DNA of 64,000 nt from the NCBI GenBank assembly GCA_037176885.1, contig JAWWNJ010000212.1:186001-250000 (forward strand), in the 5' to 3' direction. Shown here piece by piece: positions 45,101 to 54,550 of the stretch. The DNA comes from Favolaschia claudopus (Eukaryota > Basidiomycota > Agaricomycetes > Agaricales > Mycenaceae). How positions within the stretch are numbered: position 1 is the first letter of the stretch; every line of letters begins with the position of its first letter. Made by a program: the position numbers and the translations under genes. The notes below the pieces were generated by a model. That model was not told the origin of the DNA, did no database searches, and saw only the letters and a list, made by a program, of their open reading frames with translations.

Positions 45101-46772
45101 TATCATCGCTCTCGGTTCCGACGACTTGCTCCATTCATCCTATTCCACTTCGCGCTCTTATTCTGTCTTGGTCGGCATTTCCGAAGATGAAATTCGGTCT
45201 TGGGCTTCTGCGTATCAAGAAGACCCTCATTTCTCCAAAGTTCTGAAGGGATGGAAGGGGGAGAACAATTGGTCCAACCCTCTTTATCCGCAATATCACT
45301 ACAGCGATAACGCACTGATCTATTTCGAAGATTGGCAGGGAAATAACCGCCTTTGCGTCCCAGAAAAATTCAGAGTCCAAGTAATGGCGGAAACTCATAA
45401 CACTCTCACAGAAGCGGCTCACGCGGGCTATCACCGAACATATAATCGTTTAGCTTCCACTTACTACTGGCCTCGTATGTCCCGCCAATTAAAGCATTAT
45501 ACATCTACTTGTGACATCTGCCAGAAAACTAAACCCCGCCGCCACGCGCCTACTGGACTTCTCCAACCAATTCCTATACCAACGCAACCCTTCGAAGTAG
45601 TGTCCATGGACTTCATTCCAGAACTGCCGAATTCATCCGGATATTCAAATATCCTTGTCATCATTGATAAGCTCACCAAATACACCCTCTTCATCCCATG
45701 CCTGACCGAGATTTCCGAAGTCGAAGCAGCACAGCTGTTTTTCAAACACGTTATCTCACATTTCGGAATTCCAAAACAAGTTATCACGGATCGCGACACG
45801 CGGTGGCGCAACGATTTCTGGGGTGAAATATGCCGTCTGATGGGTATGCAACGCGCTTTGACTACTGCGTATCATCCACAAGCTGACGGTCAGACTGAAA
45901 ACATTAACCAGACCCTAGAGATCGCGCTGCGTGCATATATTGGACCCTCAAGAGACAACTGGAGTAACTTCCTAGACGGATTCGCGCTGGCTTATAATTC
46001 AACTCCACACACAAGCACAGGTTTCTCCCCGGCATATCTTTTGCGCGGTTATCATCCAATCACAGGAACGAATATAATCTCGACTTCAGCTTCGATAGAT
46101 CGACCGTCTGAAGCCGAGAATTCGGGGGGGAATACTACTCCACAAAGTGCACCTGTGATCAATGAAAAAGCTCAAAATATGATCGAAGAATTCGAAGCGA
46201 ATCGCAGCCGCGCGAAGGAAGCCTTGTTACTTTCTCAGGTCTTTCAAAAGCGCGCCTACAATAACGGACGGCTTCTTACCGAGTACGAGGAAGGTGATTT
46301 TGTTGTACTAAATCCCCATTCACTTCATCTCTTGCGCGATGAGAAAGGCCGTGGCAAGAAATTGCTCATGAAGTATGACGGACCTTTCGAGATCATTCGC
46401 AAACTCAGCCCCGTCACTTACCAGCTCCGCCTACCGGTTTCCTACGGTATCCACCCAATTTTGAATATCGCTCATTTGGAAACTTATCAGAAGTCTCCTC
46501 CGGAGTATGGTGATCGACCCTCGAAATCTCTGAACCGAGACGACTTCGACGCTAAACCCGAAGTGGATGTTGATTTTATACTCGCAGAACGATTTAGGAA
46601 AGTCCGTGGCCGGAGAATCCAGCAATTTAAGGTACGGTGGAAAGGTTTTGGACCCGAAGATGACGAATGGCTTACCAAAAAGGGTTTGCGCAATGCACTA
46701 AAGGTTTTAGAAGAATGGTTCAACGCCAAAAAAGGTCAATGTTCATCAGCAAATTCGTCGAGCACCAACTGA
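42134..46772 (+). CDS. Ty3-1 Pol: RT, RNase H, integrase, chromodomain
   Basis: Begins MSKYSKEQQVQI at 42134; the Tc1-like element (42171-42913) interrupts it, and the frame resumes as NAHASFVKNL and is open to 46772. RT: LVYIDDIVVF at 43950. RNase H: YRVYSDACDFGLAAIL near 44390 and ITDHAALTW near 44757. Integrase zinc finger: HAGYHRTYNRLASTYYWP with CDICQKTK. DDE core: VSMDFIPEL, VITDRDTRW and QADGQTENINQ. Chromodomain at the end: FKVRWKGFGPEDDEWLTKKG (46626-46685). Pol copies the RNA to DNA, and the integrase with chromodomain directs insertion to marked chromatin. Apart from the insertion, this pol shows no stops. Confidence 0.93.
42171..42913. mobile_element. Tc1-like non-autonomous element in pol (743 bp)
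   Basis: Flanked by TA (42169-42170, 42914-42915), TIRs CAGCTGTTTGCAAAG.TAATG. Deleting it with one TA joins QQVQI to NAHASF in one frame. It carries no transposase. Confidence 0.88.
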
Positions 46773-46955
46773 TTCAACCGAACGAGAAATTGGAACCAAA
46801 TAATTGATGCCGAGTATTATTTAAACACGCTACATTGCCTCACTCGCTCAGTACTTGCCCACCGCTCGTCTCTTACTGTTCTGTAGATCAGAACGTACTA
46901 GCTCACATCTCTCGAACTCCTTTGCAATCCTTCCTTCGCATCACGCTACTATATC

Positions 46956-48091
46956 ATGGGTCAAACTCGCGCTGTTCTCGTCAACCCCACCAGCGTTGTT
47001 CTGGAGGAACAATTCCTTCGCGATCATCACGCTTGGAACTTCGCCAATCCTCGACCTTCTATTGTTCAATACCCTGCTTCGACAGCTGCGACCGCAGGCT
47101 CCGAGCCTTCTTCCCCCAATCAACTGTCGGATGATGGCTTCCCTTCTCCGCTCCTGGTCGCGCCACCACCTTCACCGGATCCCAAGTACATCGGGACTCG
47201 AGCCCCTCGTCCGCACCTTCGACCCTGCCAATCCTATGTTGGCTTTGGACTCCGTCGCTGGTGCGCATTATATTTATTTGCTACTTTTTTTCCTTGACTC
47301 GTCTCTACCAAGGGGATTCCGCTTCTTCGCACCTTACTCCACATGAAGCTGGGCCCGGCCCTTCACCAGCTCACACCCTCCGCGGAACACATTGTTCCCA
47401 TTCTTCGTGACGGAGAGCACTCATTCATCATCCATCCGATCATTGCTCAGCAGTACCGCAAAGGTTTCGAAACGATTGCCGGTGTGATTCCTGTGTGCGG
47501 GTAATCATCAAGAATATAATGTGGGAATGCCGGTACGATTTTCGCAGATTGGCTCTTGACACTACTCATACGCCTGAACCAGCTACCTATGGGAATTCCT
47601 AGTGATGCCCTCATCGAAGCCGATGCCGCGGCTCGAGCTCCCGGAATCTGTATGTTTGTTCACCACGTCGGATCCATCACCTTCGAAAATCGCTACTTCA
47701 ACACTGTCGAATCGGCCGTCGACGCGCTCAGTTACATGGAGAAGATTCGTTGCCACGGAGTTCACTGGATCGCCAACATGATTCGCCGCTCCGCTGAGAG
47801 CGGATACTTCTCATCGTGGGGTTTTGGTCCACTCATTGGGATGGGCGTGCCGGAATGGAACCATCGCATCATGCGCTACTTTTCTTATGGGGGTTACTCG
47901 GAGTTAGCAGTCTATATGCGCAACCTAGCTATAGCTACGGTAACGGGGAATTTTGCGCAAAATTCCGTGCCAAAGGGCCTCAAAACAGCGGAATTATGGG
48001 CAAACAGGACAGCGTGGGAAGGAATTATGGGCAGATCATTTCAAAACACCCCAAATTCAAACACTGGAATTCTGGGCAAACGATACAGGTG
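46956..48091 (+). CDS. Unrecognised spliced gene behind Ty3-1 pol
   Basis: Begins MGQTRAVLVNPTSVVLEEQF, with a TATA-like TATTTAAA at about 46817. A Ser/Pro-rich stretch follows. Later exons read TLLHMKLGPALHQL and HSFIIHPIIAQQYRKGFETI, then, after an intron with GTGTGA donor (from about 47487), WLLTLLIRLNQLPMGIPSDA and HHVGSITFENRYFNTVESAV, and WGFGPLIGMGVPEWNHRIM. The first two splices are not resolved: one join needs a frame change near 47200-47310. The end runs into the repeat at 47925. It starts only 184 bp after pol, so it may be a third ORF of the retroelement or an adjacent host gene. I do not recognise a domain. Confidence 0.45.
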
Positions 48092-48540
48092 CCAGCAATA
48101 GCCTGCCTTGTACAAAAAACTTATAAGCCCTCACCACTGACTAAAAGGAACAAAGACACAAACACGCTCCTTATAGTCACCAGCAAGGCCTTATAAGAAA
48201 TGCGACTCACTGCCAGAAAAAAATATAAGCCACAGCCAAGGCTTATAAGAAATGCGATTGAACAGCCGACTCAAGCCATCGGGAAAAATTGGTGGAAACC
48301 AAAAGGGTGTCAAATAGCCTACAAATCAGCCTAGTGTCACTGCAAACACCCGAACAGGTCCCGTTGAGGTGCTATATTGACTTGGATGGAAACCGTACAG
48401 CTGGGACCGAAAGCTGACTACGACAATCAATTGAGCACCGATTGCCTTGGGTATAGGCTCGAATTGATGCGTTTGAGTAGTACTATAAGATGATGTCATC
48501 AGCGATCGAGTCGCAGGTCACCTGACATTCACGACTCGGT
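47925..48540 (+). repeat. Hairpin-plus-direct-repeat family, copy 1
   Basis: CTAGCTA.AGCTACGGTAA is followed by a perfect 20-bp palindrome GGAATTTTGCGCAAAATTCC (47947-47966). Three direct repeats GGAATTATGGGCA/GGAATTCTGGGCA follow (47990, 48021, 48066). After these come AGCGTGGGA, a run of CTTATAAGAAATGC-type words, then GTGTCACTGC and TATAGGCTCGAATTGATGCG. It abuts cloverleaf copy C. Confidence 0.8.
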
Positions 48541-48543
48541 CAA

Positions 48544-48621
48544 ACAAGCTTAAGCACCCCGCCTTCGGCAGGGCCGGCTCGCTGCGCTCGCGTCCCTACC
48601 TACGGCTTGTGCACAGCTTGT
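48544..48621 (+). repeat. Cloverleaf-like GC-rich repeat, copy C (78 bp)
   Basis: Closed by ACAAGCT..AGCTTGT, with GCCTTCGGC inside. It is followed by GGGGCTCCGCCCC. It starts within four bases of the end of hairpin-family copy 1. Confidence 0.7.
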
Positions 48622-48708
48622 CGGGGCTCCGCCCCAAACCCCGGGGTTTTTTTTTTGCTGGATTCTGTGCCCACGGAGTAATATGCCCGCCGGTGGAAAG
48701 TTCGCTGG

Positions 48709-49367
48709 TGTCAGGGGAACCCCCCGCTTCCCCGACCCGCTCCGCTATTCCTTGCATCACTCCAGCCTTCTTGGGAACGCTACTCCCTCCAGACTTCCCC
48801 CTTTGTCACACCTTCCTCCTTCCGACCCCCCGTTCCCCTCCTCGACAGACTCCTGTCGACCCTGCGCTCCTACAGCTAGTGCTCAGCGCAACCCGGTTCC
48901 CTACTGGTCTTCCGGTCAGACTTCTAGCCCTCCGAGAGCTCTGGTACCCCCGAGCTCCGGCCCTCCGGACTCCGGCTCCGGTTTCCCACGCTCTCCGGAC
49001 CACAGGGTATCTTCGGGCCTTCGTCGGTCTACGATCTCTGGACCAGTATTGTGATCCTCCCTCTTCTGGGCATATCCCTGGCTCCCTGCTACTGTTGGAT
49101 CATCTGATCATTGATATCACATCATAGATGCTGTGCTACTACATAGTTCCCACGCACCGTGAGAAGTCACGCGTCACGCGCACTTTTACTGTGACGCCTG
49201 GGCATGGAGACTCCTTACTCTGTTCTCTAAGGATTCTCCCTCTGCCCAGGTGAGTAGACACTCTTCCTCTTGTTGTAGCTAGCCCACTAAGGATTCTCCC
49301 TCTGCCCAGTGCTTGTTGGACTCTTGAGTACCTCGGGCCTCAGGCCCTGGCAGCTGTTGCCCTTACA
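48709..49367 (+). repeat. Solo LTR (659 bp), TSD GCTGG
   Basis: TGTCAG..TTACA, flanked by GCTGG on both sides (48704-48708, 49368-49372). Same family as 3382-8095. A solo LTR with matching 5-bp flanks marks LTR-LTR recombination that removed the interior. Apparent 100-170-codon frames here recur in every copy and are not genes. Confidence 0.93.
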
Positions 49368-49372
49368 GCTGG

Positions 49373-49730
49373 CGGCCACCACTGGCCACCAGTGGACATT
49401 GGCGGACGCTGCTGGACGATGTGATCCAATGACGGCAGCGAAGTCCGTTGATCCTCGCTGTTTCCCACTGACCCACAGGCATATCCGCACTGGATTCCAA
49501 TGGAAATCGTTGGGAGTCAGCGAAGAACGCTGGTTTATACGGAAAATATCAAGTTTATGGTAAGTTTGAGACTCATCTCGGAGGGAGGTAGAACTAAAGT
49601 TGAATTCACTTTCTCTGGCTCTAGTTCAGGATACTACCCCTTTTACCTACAGTTCAACTTGTAAAATAACGCGAGCCCGTGGTCATATTTTCTCGGTTGA
49701 ACTTGTTCATGGACTTCTTCAATTGATAAA
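49373..49730. other. No gene recognised
   Basis: The left end holds CCACTGG-type words repeated several times. No frame of note. Confidence 0.4.
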
Positions 49731-49808
49731 ACGAGCTTTAACACCCTGCCTTCGGCAGGGCGGGCTCGCTGCGCCCACCGCCCTTCCTACGGCGGGCGTA
49801 CAGCTCGT
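49731..49808 (+). repeat. Cloverleaf-like GC-rich repeat, copy D (78 bp)
   Basis: The best-paired copy. Closing stem ACGAGCT/AGCTCGT (changed in both arms relative to A-C). Stem 2 CCCTGCC-TTC-GGCAGGG. Stem 3 GGGC-TCGCTGC-GCCC. Stem 4 CCGCC..GGCGG. No tRNA signature (A/B box, TTCRANNC) is present. Confidence 0.75.
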
Positions 49809-50228
49809 GAAATGAATAATTCCTCTGAATCCCGCTCGCGTCATACGAGGAAAACAAATAGAATGAATGGTTCGGTGATCAGTTGTATACCTCCTGTAGC
49901 TTTTGCCTTATTTGTTTTCAGTAGAAGAAAGAATTCTAGCCAAGTTACACTCAATCACCTTGAGTCAGTGCACGTCAACATAATTCGAATCTGCTGCGCT
50001 AGCTAAATTATTGGAGCCCGGAACATTGTCAAAATTCGATGGACTCCACCGGATTCCACTGGAAATGGGTGGGGAGCGGCCTGCAACGGCCTCCGATGTA
50101 ATCCAGCGGACGCCAGTGTAGTCCAGTGAAAGGTGACGGACCCACCGGAGTCCAATGCCGGGTTGCCGGACAGCGTTGGAGTCCGGCGATCAACACTGGA
50201 ATTCAGCCGGTTGCCACCTCCGCGTATA
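49809..50228. other. No gene recognised; degenerate CCACCGGA repeats
   Basis: 50030-50220 has repeated CCGGA.TCCA.TGG words of uncertain origin. No frame of note. Confidence 0.4.
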
Positions 50229-50358
50229 TTACTGTGCCCACGGCAAGCCCACGGCGCCGCACTGCCGCTCGCTGAACTCGCGGCGCGCGGCGCCGGGGAC
50301 CCCGTGATTTTCTGTCAAAAGTCACGTTACTAATTCGTCACCTTGTGTTTTCATGTAT
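50229..50358 (+). repeat. Partial GC-rich repeat related to copy B
   Basis: GGCGCCGCACTGCCGCTCG pairs with CGGCGCGCGGCGCC. It then continues TGTCAAAAGTCACG and CTTGTGTTTTCATGTA as at 20677-20845. The cloverleaf part is missing. It abuts hairpin-family copy 2. Confidence 0.6.
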
Positions 50359-51065
50359 AGGACACTAGCTATCTTACCCGGGAATTGGGCACCCAATTCC
50401 CTGCAAAGGGTCCTGAAACGAGGGGAATTCGGGGCAACAACGACAGCGTGGGAGGGAATAGGGGGCAACGCCGAAAAAACACCTCCAGAATCGAGGGAAT
50501 AGGGGGCAACAGCTGGAATCGGGAGCAACTCGAATTCTCCCAGAATTTTCAGAGTAGAAACAAACGCACAATAAATATAACAACCCACAACCGGCCATAA
50601 GAAACGAACGAAACAAACTCAACTCTTATAGCCCAAAGCAAGGCCTTATAATAAACGCAACTCAGAGGAAACCCTCTCAGCCAACCCAATTGCTCAAACA
50701 AATTCTTATAACGGCACACGAACCCTTATAATAAATGCCAACTAAAATCATTATTATAGTCACCGGTTGGACACTATAATGACAGTGCGGAAAAATATTG
50801 TTGGAACCAAATATGTCCCAAATGGCCCACAAACCATGGTAGTGTCACCGCGAATGGCCTGACAGGTCTCGTTGACTTGCTATATGGCCTCGAACGGAAA
50901 TCGTAGGCAAAAAACCGAAACTCTGATAGCAGAGTCAATTCTCTACTGATTGCCTTGGTTGTAGGCTCGAATTGAAGCGTTTGAATGGGGCTAGAAGGGT
51001 AGACTATCATTGGCTTCACCGAACCGGGTCGAGGTACTCAAGTACTGGGACGTGTTGAACATATA
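50357..51065 (+). repeat. Hairpin-plus-direct-repeat family, copy 2
   Basis: Hairpin GGGAATTGGG-CA-CCCAATTCCC (50380-50401). Four direct repeats follow: GGAATTCGGGGCA (50424), GGAATAGGGGGCA (50455 and 50496), GGAATCGGGAGCA (50515). After them are CTTATAATAAATGCC, GTGTCACCGCGAATG, TATATGGCCTCGAACGGAAA and AGGCTCGAATTGAAGCG, shared closely with copy 3. Confidence 0.82.
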
Positions 51066-51439
51066 CAGTCATTTGTGTTCAGACACAAGTGCACTGCATC
51101 AATTGAATATGTCTCACTGATAGGCCTTCAAAACCACGCATTACGAGTCTCTAGTGTCCTGGCAAGGTTTAGGGATATCCACTTCGACGGGTAGAGACAC
51201 TGCGAGGACCCAAACACGCCGATCGAAGCTATACGGAATGCAGCAAGGCAACGCCAGAGCAGAGACGTTAAGGTTGGTGACAACTCAACAGCACGGACGT
51301 TAAGGTTAGCGACCCCACTCCCCCGACGGAATTCACCAGAATATAAATTTTTTTCGGCAGCTTCGGAAAGGAAATCGACAATCCAGCAAGGCAGTGTACG
51401 GGTTAACAACGCAATGCAGCAAGACATTGGCGAACTAGC
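51066..51439. other. No gene recognised
   Basis: Contains a short direct repeat GACGTTAAGGTT (51266 and 51298). Nothing else is seen. Confidence 0.4.
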
Positions 51440-52045
51440 CACTCAAACCTAGCTACGGTAATGGGGAATCCGGCGCCGGATTCCGTGAAAAGAGGACTCA
51501 ACACAGAGGAGAAATTGACAGCGTGGGAGGGAATTCTGCCCGAAATTGTTTTCGACCCACGGGAATCCGGCAACACAACGGGAATCCGGCAACACGCCTC
51601 AATTCAGTGCCTCATTCAAACATAATCATCAGCACTCACCACCAACTCAACAGAACGAAGCCAAGACAAATGAATTCTTATAACAGCACTCGGGGCCTTA
51701 TAATAAATGCGAAAAACTTATAACGGCTCACCAGCCCTTATAATAAATGCCAATTAAAATCATTATTATAGTCAACGCTCCAGCACTATAAGGACAGTGC
51801 AGAAAAATATTGTTGGAACCAAATATGTCCCAAATACCTTACAAACCATGGTAGTGTCACCGCGAATGCCCAACAGGTCTCATTGACTTGCTATATGGCC
51901 TCGAACGGAAAACGTAGGGCGAAAACCGAAACCTTGGGTATAGGCTCGAATTGAAGCGTTTGAATAGCACTGCAAGAGCCAGTAGTGATCGGTTGAATCG
52001 AACGTCACAAAGGTACTCAGCTATTCACGTGTCTTGAACATATTC
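51440..52045 (+). repeat. Hairpin-plus-direct-repeat family, copy 3
   Basis: Perfect 20-bp palindrome GGAATCCGGCGCCGGATTCC (51465-51484). Direct repeats: GGAATTCTGCC (51530) and two exact GGAATCCGGCA (51562, 51581), the latter matching its own hairpin arm. The downstream part is about 85-90% like copy 2. It ends where Ty3 element 2 begins, so it may be that element's leader or LTR. Confidence 0.82.
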
Positions 52046-52109
52046 GGTTCTGCGAAGACTCCTCGCAGACATCCCGACGAGTCGGACAGCAAGCATCGCC
52101 GCCGCCGAC

Positions 52110-52768
52110 TGTCAGGGGAACCCCCCGCTTCCCCGACCCGCTCCGCTATTCCTTGCATCACTCCAGCCTTCTTGGGAACGCTACTCCCTCCAGACTTCCC
52201 CCTTTGTCACACCTTCCTCCTTCCGACCCCCCGTTCCCCTCCTCGACAGACTCCTGTCGACCCTGCGCTCCTACAGCTAGTGCTCAGCGCAACCCGGTTC
52301 CCTACTGGTCTTCCGGTCAGACTTCTAGCCCTCCGAGAGCTCTGGTACCCCCGAGCTCCGGCCCTCCGGACTCCGGCTCCGGTTTCCCACGCTCTCCGGA
52401 CCACAGGGTATCTTCGGGCCTTCGTCGGTCTACGATCTCTGGACCAGTATTGTGATCCTCCCTCTTCTGGGCATATCCCTGGCTCCCTGCTACTGTTGGA
52501 TCATCTGATCATTGATATCACATCATAGATGCTGTGCTACTACATAGTTCCCACGCACCGTGAGAAGTCACGCGTCACGCGCACTTTTACTGTGACGCCT
52601 GGGCATGGAGACTCCTTACTCTGTTCTCTAAGGATTCTCCCTCTGCCCAGGTGAGTAGACACTCTTCCTCTTGTTGTAGCTAGCCCACTAAGGATTCTCC
52701 CTCTGCCCAGTGCTTGTTGGACTCTTGAGTACCTCGGGCCTCAGGCCCTGGCAGCTGTTGCCCTTACA
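52110..52768 (+). repeat. Solo LTR (659 bp), TSD CCGAC
   Basis: TGTCAG..TTACA, flanked by CCGAC (52105-52109, 52769-52773). It interrupts the basic N-terminal part of Ty3-2 gag (SKHRRRR on the left, RRNSRRNHH on the right). Confidence 0.93.
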
Positions 52769-52773
52769 CCGAC

Positions 52774-53165
52774 GTCGAAACTCGCGGCGTAACCACCACT
52801 CGCATGGGCGCCGCGATAAACGACATCTCATTGAGCCCGGTGATCCCACTATGGCTGGGCTGCCGGCGAAGCATCTCAGGAAATGGCGCCGCAGTCTGCA
52901 CCATTTCTACAAGCGGTTCTTGAAGGATACATTGGGGAAGAAATCCGCAATGTCTTCTGTGTTCGATGAGAGCAAGAACCTCAAATTTCTCGTTCCGCCC
53001 TCGTACAACGGGTCGGCGGATATTGTGAAATTCGACGAGCACATTCTAGCAATGGGCCGTTGGCTGGAACTCGTGGGTTTGGGTGCTAAGAAGAACGACC
53101 ACAAACGAGTTGTTACTCACGGATTTTATTTATCCGGAGCTGCTAAAGACTGGTACGAGACTCAA
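52774..53165 (+). pseudogene. Ty3-2 gag, N-terminal fragment
   Basis: The frame contains AKHLRKWRRSLHHFYKRFL, VPPSYNGSADIVKFDEHILA and LSGAAKDWYETQV, the capsid N-domain of Ty3 gag. It is cut at 53166 by the LINE-derived copy. The C-terminal gag follows at 55847. Confidence 0.85.
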
Positions 53166-54540
53166 GTTGGATGTCTCCTGATCCGTTACCACGATCACTA
53201 CCACAGGCAGCACGCTCGCCTTCCCTCGAAGACCTCCACAAAGCCATTCATAGCATCCCACTCCCGAAGTCTACCTCAGCCAAAACATGTTCTGTTCCCC
53301 TAGCAGACTTGAAAAACATCCGCACTCTGATAGCGACCCTTTTGCTCAGCCAGAACCTCCACTCCGACACCACTGCTAGCATCTCGTCCATTGTTACCAA
53401 ACTCGACACACTTTCATCCAAGATAGACTCTATTTCACCAGCTCCCATAAATCCTACCCCTTCATCTGGCGTATCCTCCCAGAAATCCTACGCATCTGTC
53501 GCTGCTTCTACCACTGCCACGTCACTGGCCCCATCCCGTGTTCCGCGTGACACCTCTCGTGACATCACGCTCACCCCGAAAGACCGCCGGTACAAGGCCT
53601 TCGTTAACGAGACACACCACGCTATTCAGCAGCAGCTTAACGCAATAATCAATGGATCCCCTCGCTACTGCGAGTACGACGAGACACCATTTGTCCGCGC
53701 AGTTGCCAAATATCGAAATGGTGACATTCGCATCTCCTTCCAGTCTACCTGGGCTGCTCACCTCCTTACGGAGGACAGCACCTGGTTGTCCACCTTCTCC
53801 ACCCTCCTTCGAATTCGCTCCCCAACGTTTGCTGTTGTCATGCACCGGGGCAACTGGATGCCCAGGTCTCTTGTCAGGGTACACTGGATTGGTCGCCGTT
53901 CTGACGACGAGGTGCGAAAAGCGAAACAACACTCTTCGATTGTCCTTCACTTTGGGAATCCAACTGCTGCCAACCTCGCTATTTCTCAGCGCCTGGCGCT
54001 TCACGGACACCTCCATCGTACTGAAAGGTACTCACCACAACCCTTACAGTGCTTCAACTGCTACTCGTTTGGCCATATTGCGTCTCAATGCAAGCGTCCC
54101 GCTATCTGCGGCATCTGCGCTTCCGATCATCCAACTTCCAACTGCCAATGCCCGCACTCTACTTCATGCCAACCCCTCGCCAAATGTACTCTTCTACCAG
54201 TCAAATGTGGTCTGCGCGGCTGTGGCGGCCCTCACCGGGCGACTGACTTGTCATGCCCTATCCGCCAAGTCATTCTGCTCCGTATTTCTGCAGAACATGC
54301 AGCCGCTGGTCCTCTCTTCAAGGTCCCTCCGGATCTTTGAAAATTCTTTCCCTTATTTCTCGCCATACGAAACCGAAACCCTGCTCTGAACCCATCAACA
54401 GATTCATCTCAATATCTACCATCTACTTCATCCACTGTGCCCTATTCAATGGGTAATTTCCCGGAGTTTGTCGCCCGCTTCACCTGCTCTGCATGTATTA
54501 CGGTCTACGATGGACATACGTTCAGAAATAGTTGGAAAGT
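53166..54540 (+). mobile_element. LINE-derived copy: ORF1 plus short 3' region
   Basis: Contains the full ORF1 (53171-54340) and about 200 bp of 3' sequence that matches the 3818-4473 copy, then changes into the TIR element at about 54545. As in that copy, no endonuclease or RT lies after ORF1. The 5' end is almost at the ATG; target duplications are not recognisable. Confidence 0.7.
53171..54340 (+). CDS. LINE ORF1 protein (389 aa), intact
   Basis: Starts MSPDPLPRSLPQAARS. A Ser/Thr/Ala-rich N-terminal third carries heptad-like LDTLSSKIDSI, suited to trimerisation. The middle part (SPTFAVVMHRGNWMPRSLV; RSDDEVRKAKQHSSIVLHFG) resembles the RNA-binding segment of Tad/I-type ORF1p. Three C-terminal zinc knuckles: CFNCYSFGHIASQC, CGICASDHPTSNC and a longer CGLRGCGGPHRATDLSC cluster. 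ORF1p coats its own RNA as a chaperone for target-primed reverse transcription. The frame has no stop, unlike the gag it landed in. ORF2 is absent. Confidence 0.88.
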   Translation: MSPDPLPRSLPQAARSPSLEDLHKAIHSIPLPKSTSAKTCSVPLADLKNIRTLIATLLLSQNLHSDTTASISSIVTKLDTLSSKIDSISPAPINPTPSSGVSSQKSYASVAASTTATSLAPSRVPRDTSRDITLTPKDRRYKAFVNETHHAIQQQLNAIINGSPRYCEYDETPFVRAVAKYRNGDIRISFQSTWAAHLLTEDSTWLSTFSTLLRIRSPTFAVVMHRGNWMPRSLVRVHWIGRRSDDEVRKAKQHSSIVLHFGNPTAANLAISQRLALHGHLHRTERYSPQPLQCFNCYSFGHIASQCKRPAICGICASDHPTSNCQCPHSTSCQPLAKCTLLPVKCGLRGCGGPHRATDLSCPIRQVILLRISAEHAAAGPLFKVPPDL

Positions 54541-54550
54541 AGTAAAGTAA

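Larger units (their letters stand above)
38313..46772 (+). mobile_element. Ty3 chromovirus 1, LTRs not identified
   Basis: The order is gag, protease, RT, RNase H, integrase, chromodomain, that of Ty3/gypsy chromoviruses. The left edge given is the 48-bp repeat and is arbitrary. A TATA-like TTTTATATAG lies at about 38409. gag is broken in several ways, while pol is open for 1286 codons after the second MITE. Two non-autonomous DNA elements sit inside (40081, 42171). Confidence 0.85.

Noticed and set aside
49731..49808. tRNA gene
   Set aside because: Size and cloverleaf fit, but no A/B boxes, no plausible anticodon loop and no conserved T-loop.
50424..50527. CRISPR-like short direct repeats
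   Set aside because: Repeats are 13 bp, spacers irregular, and the setting is a fungal repeat family. No cas genes.
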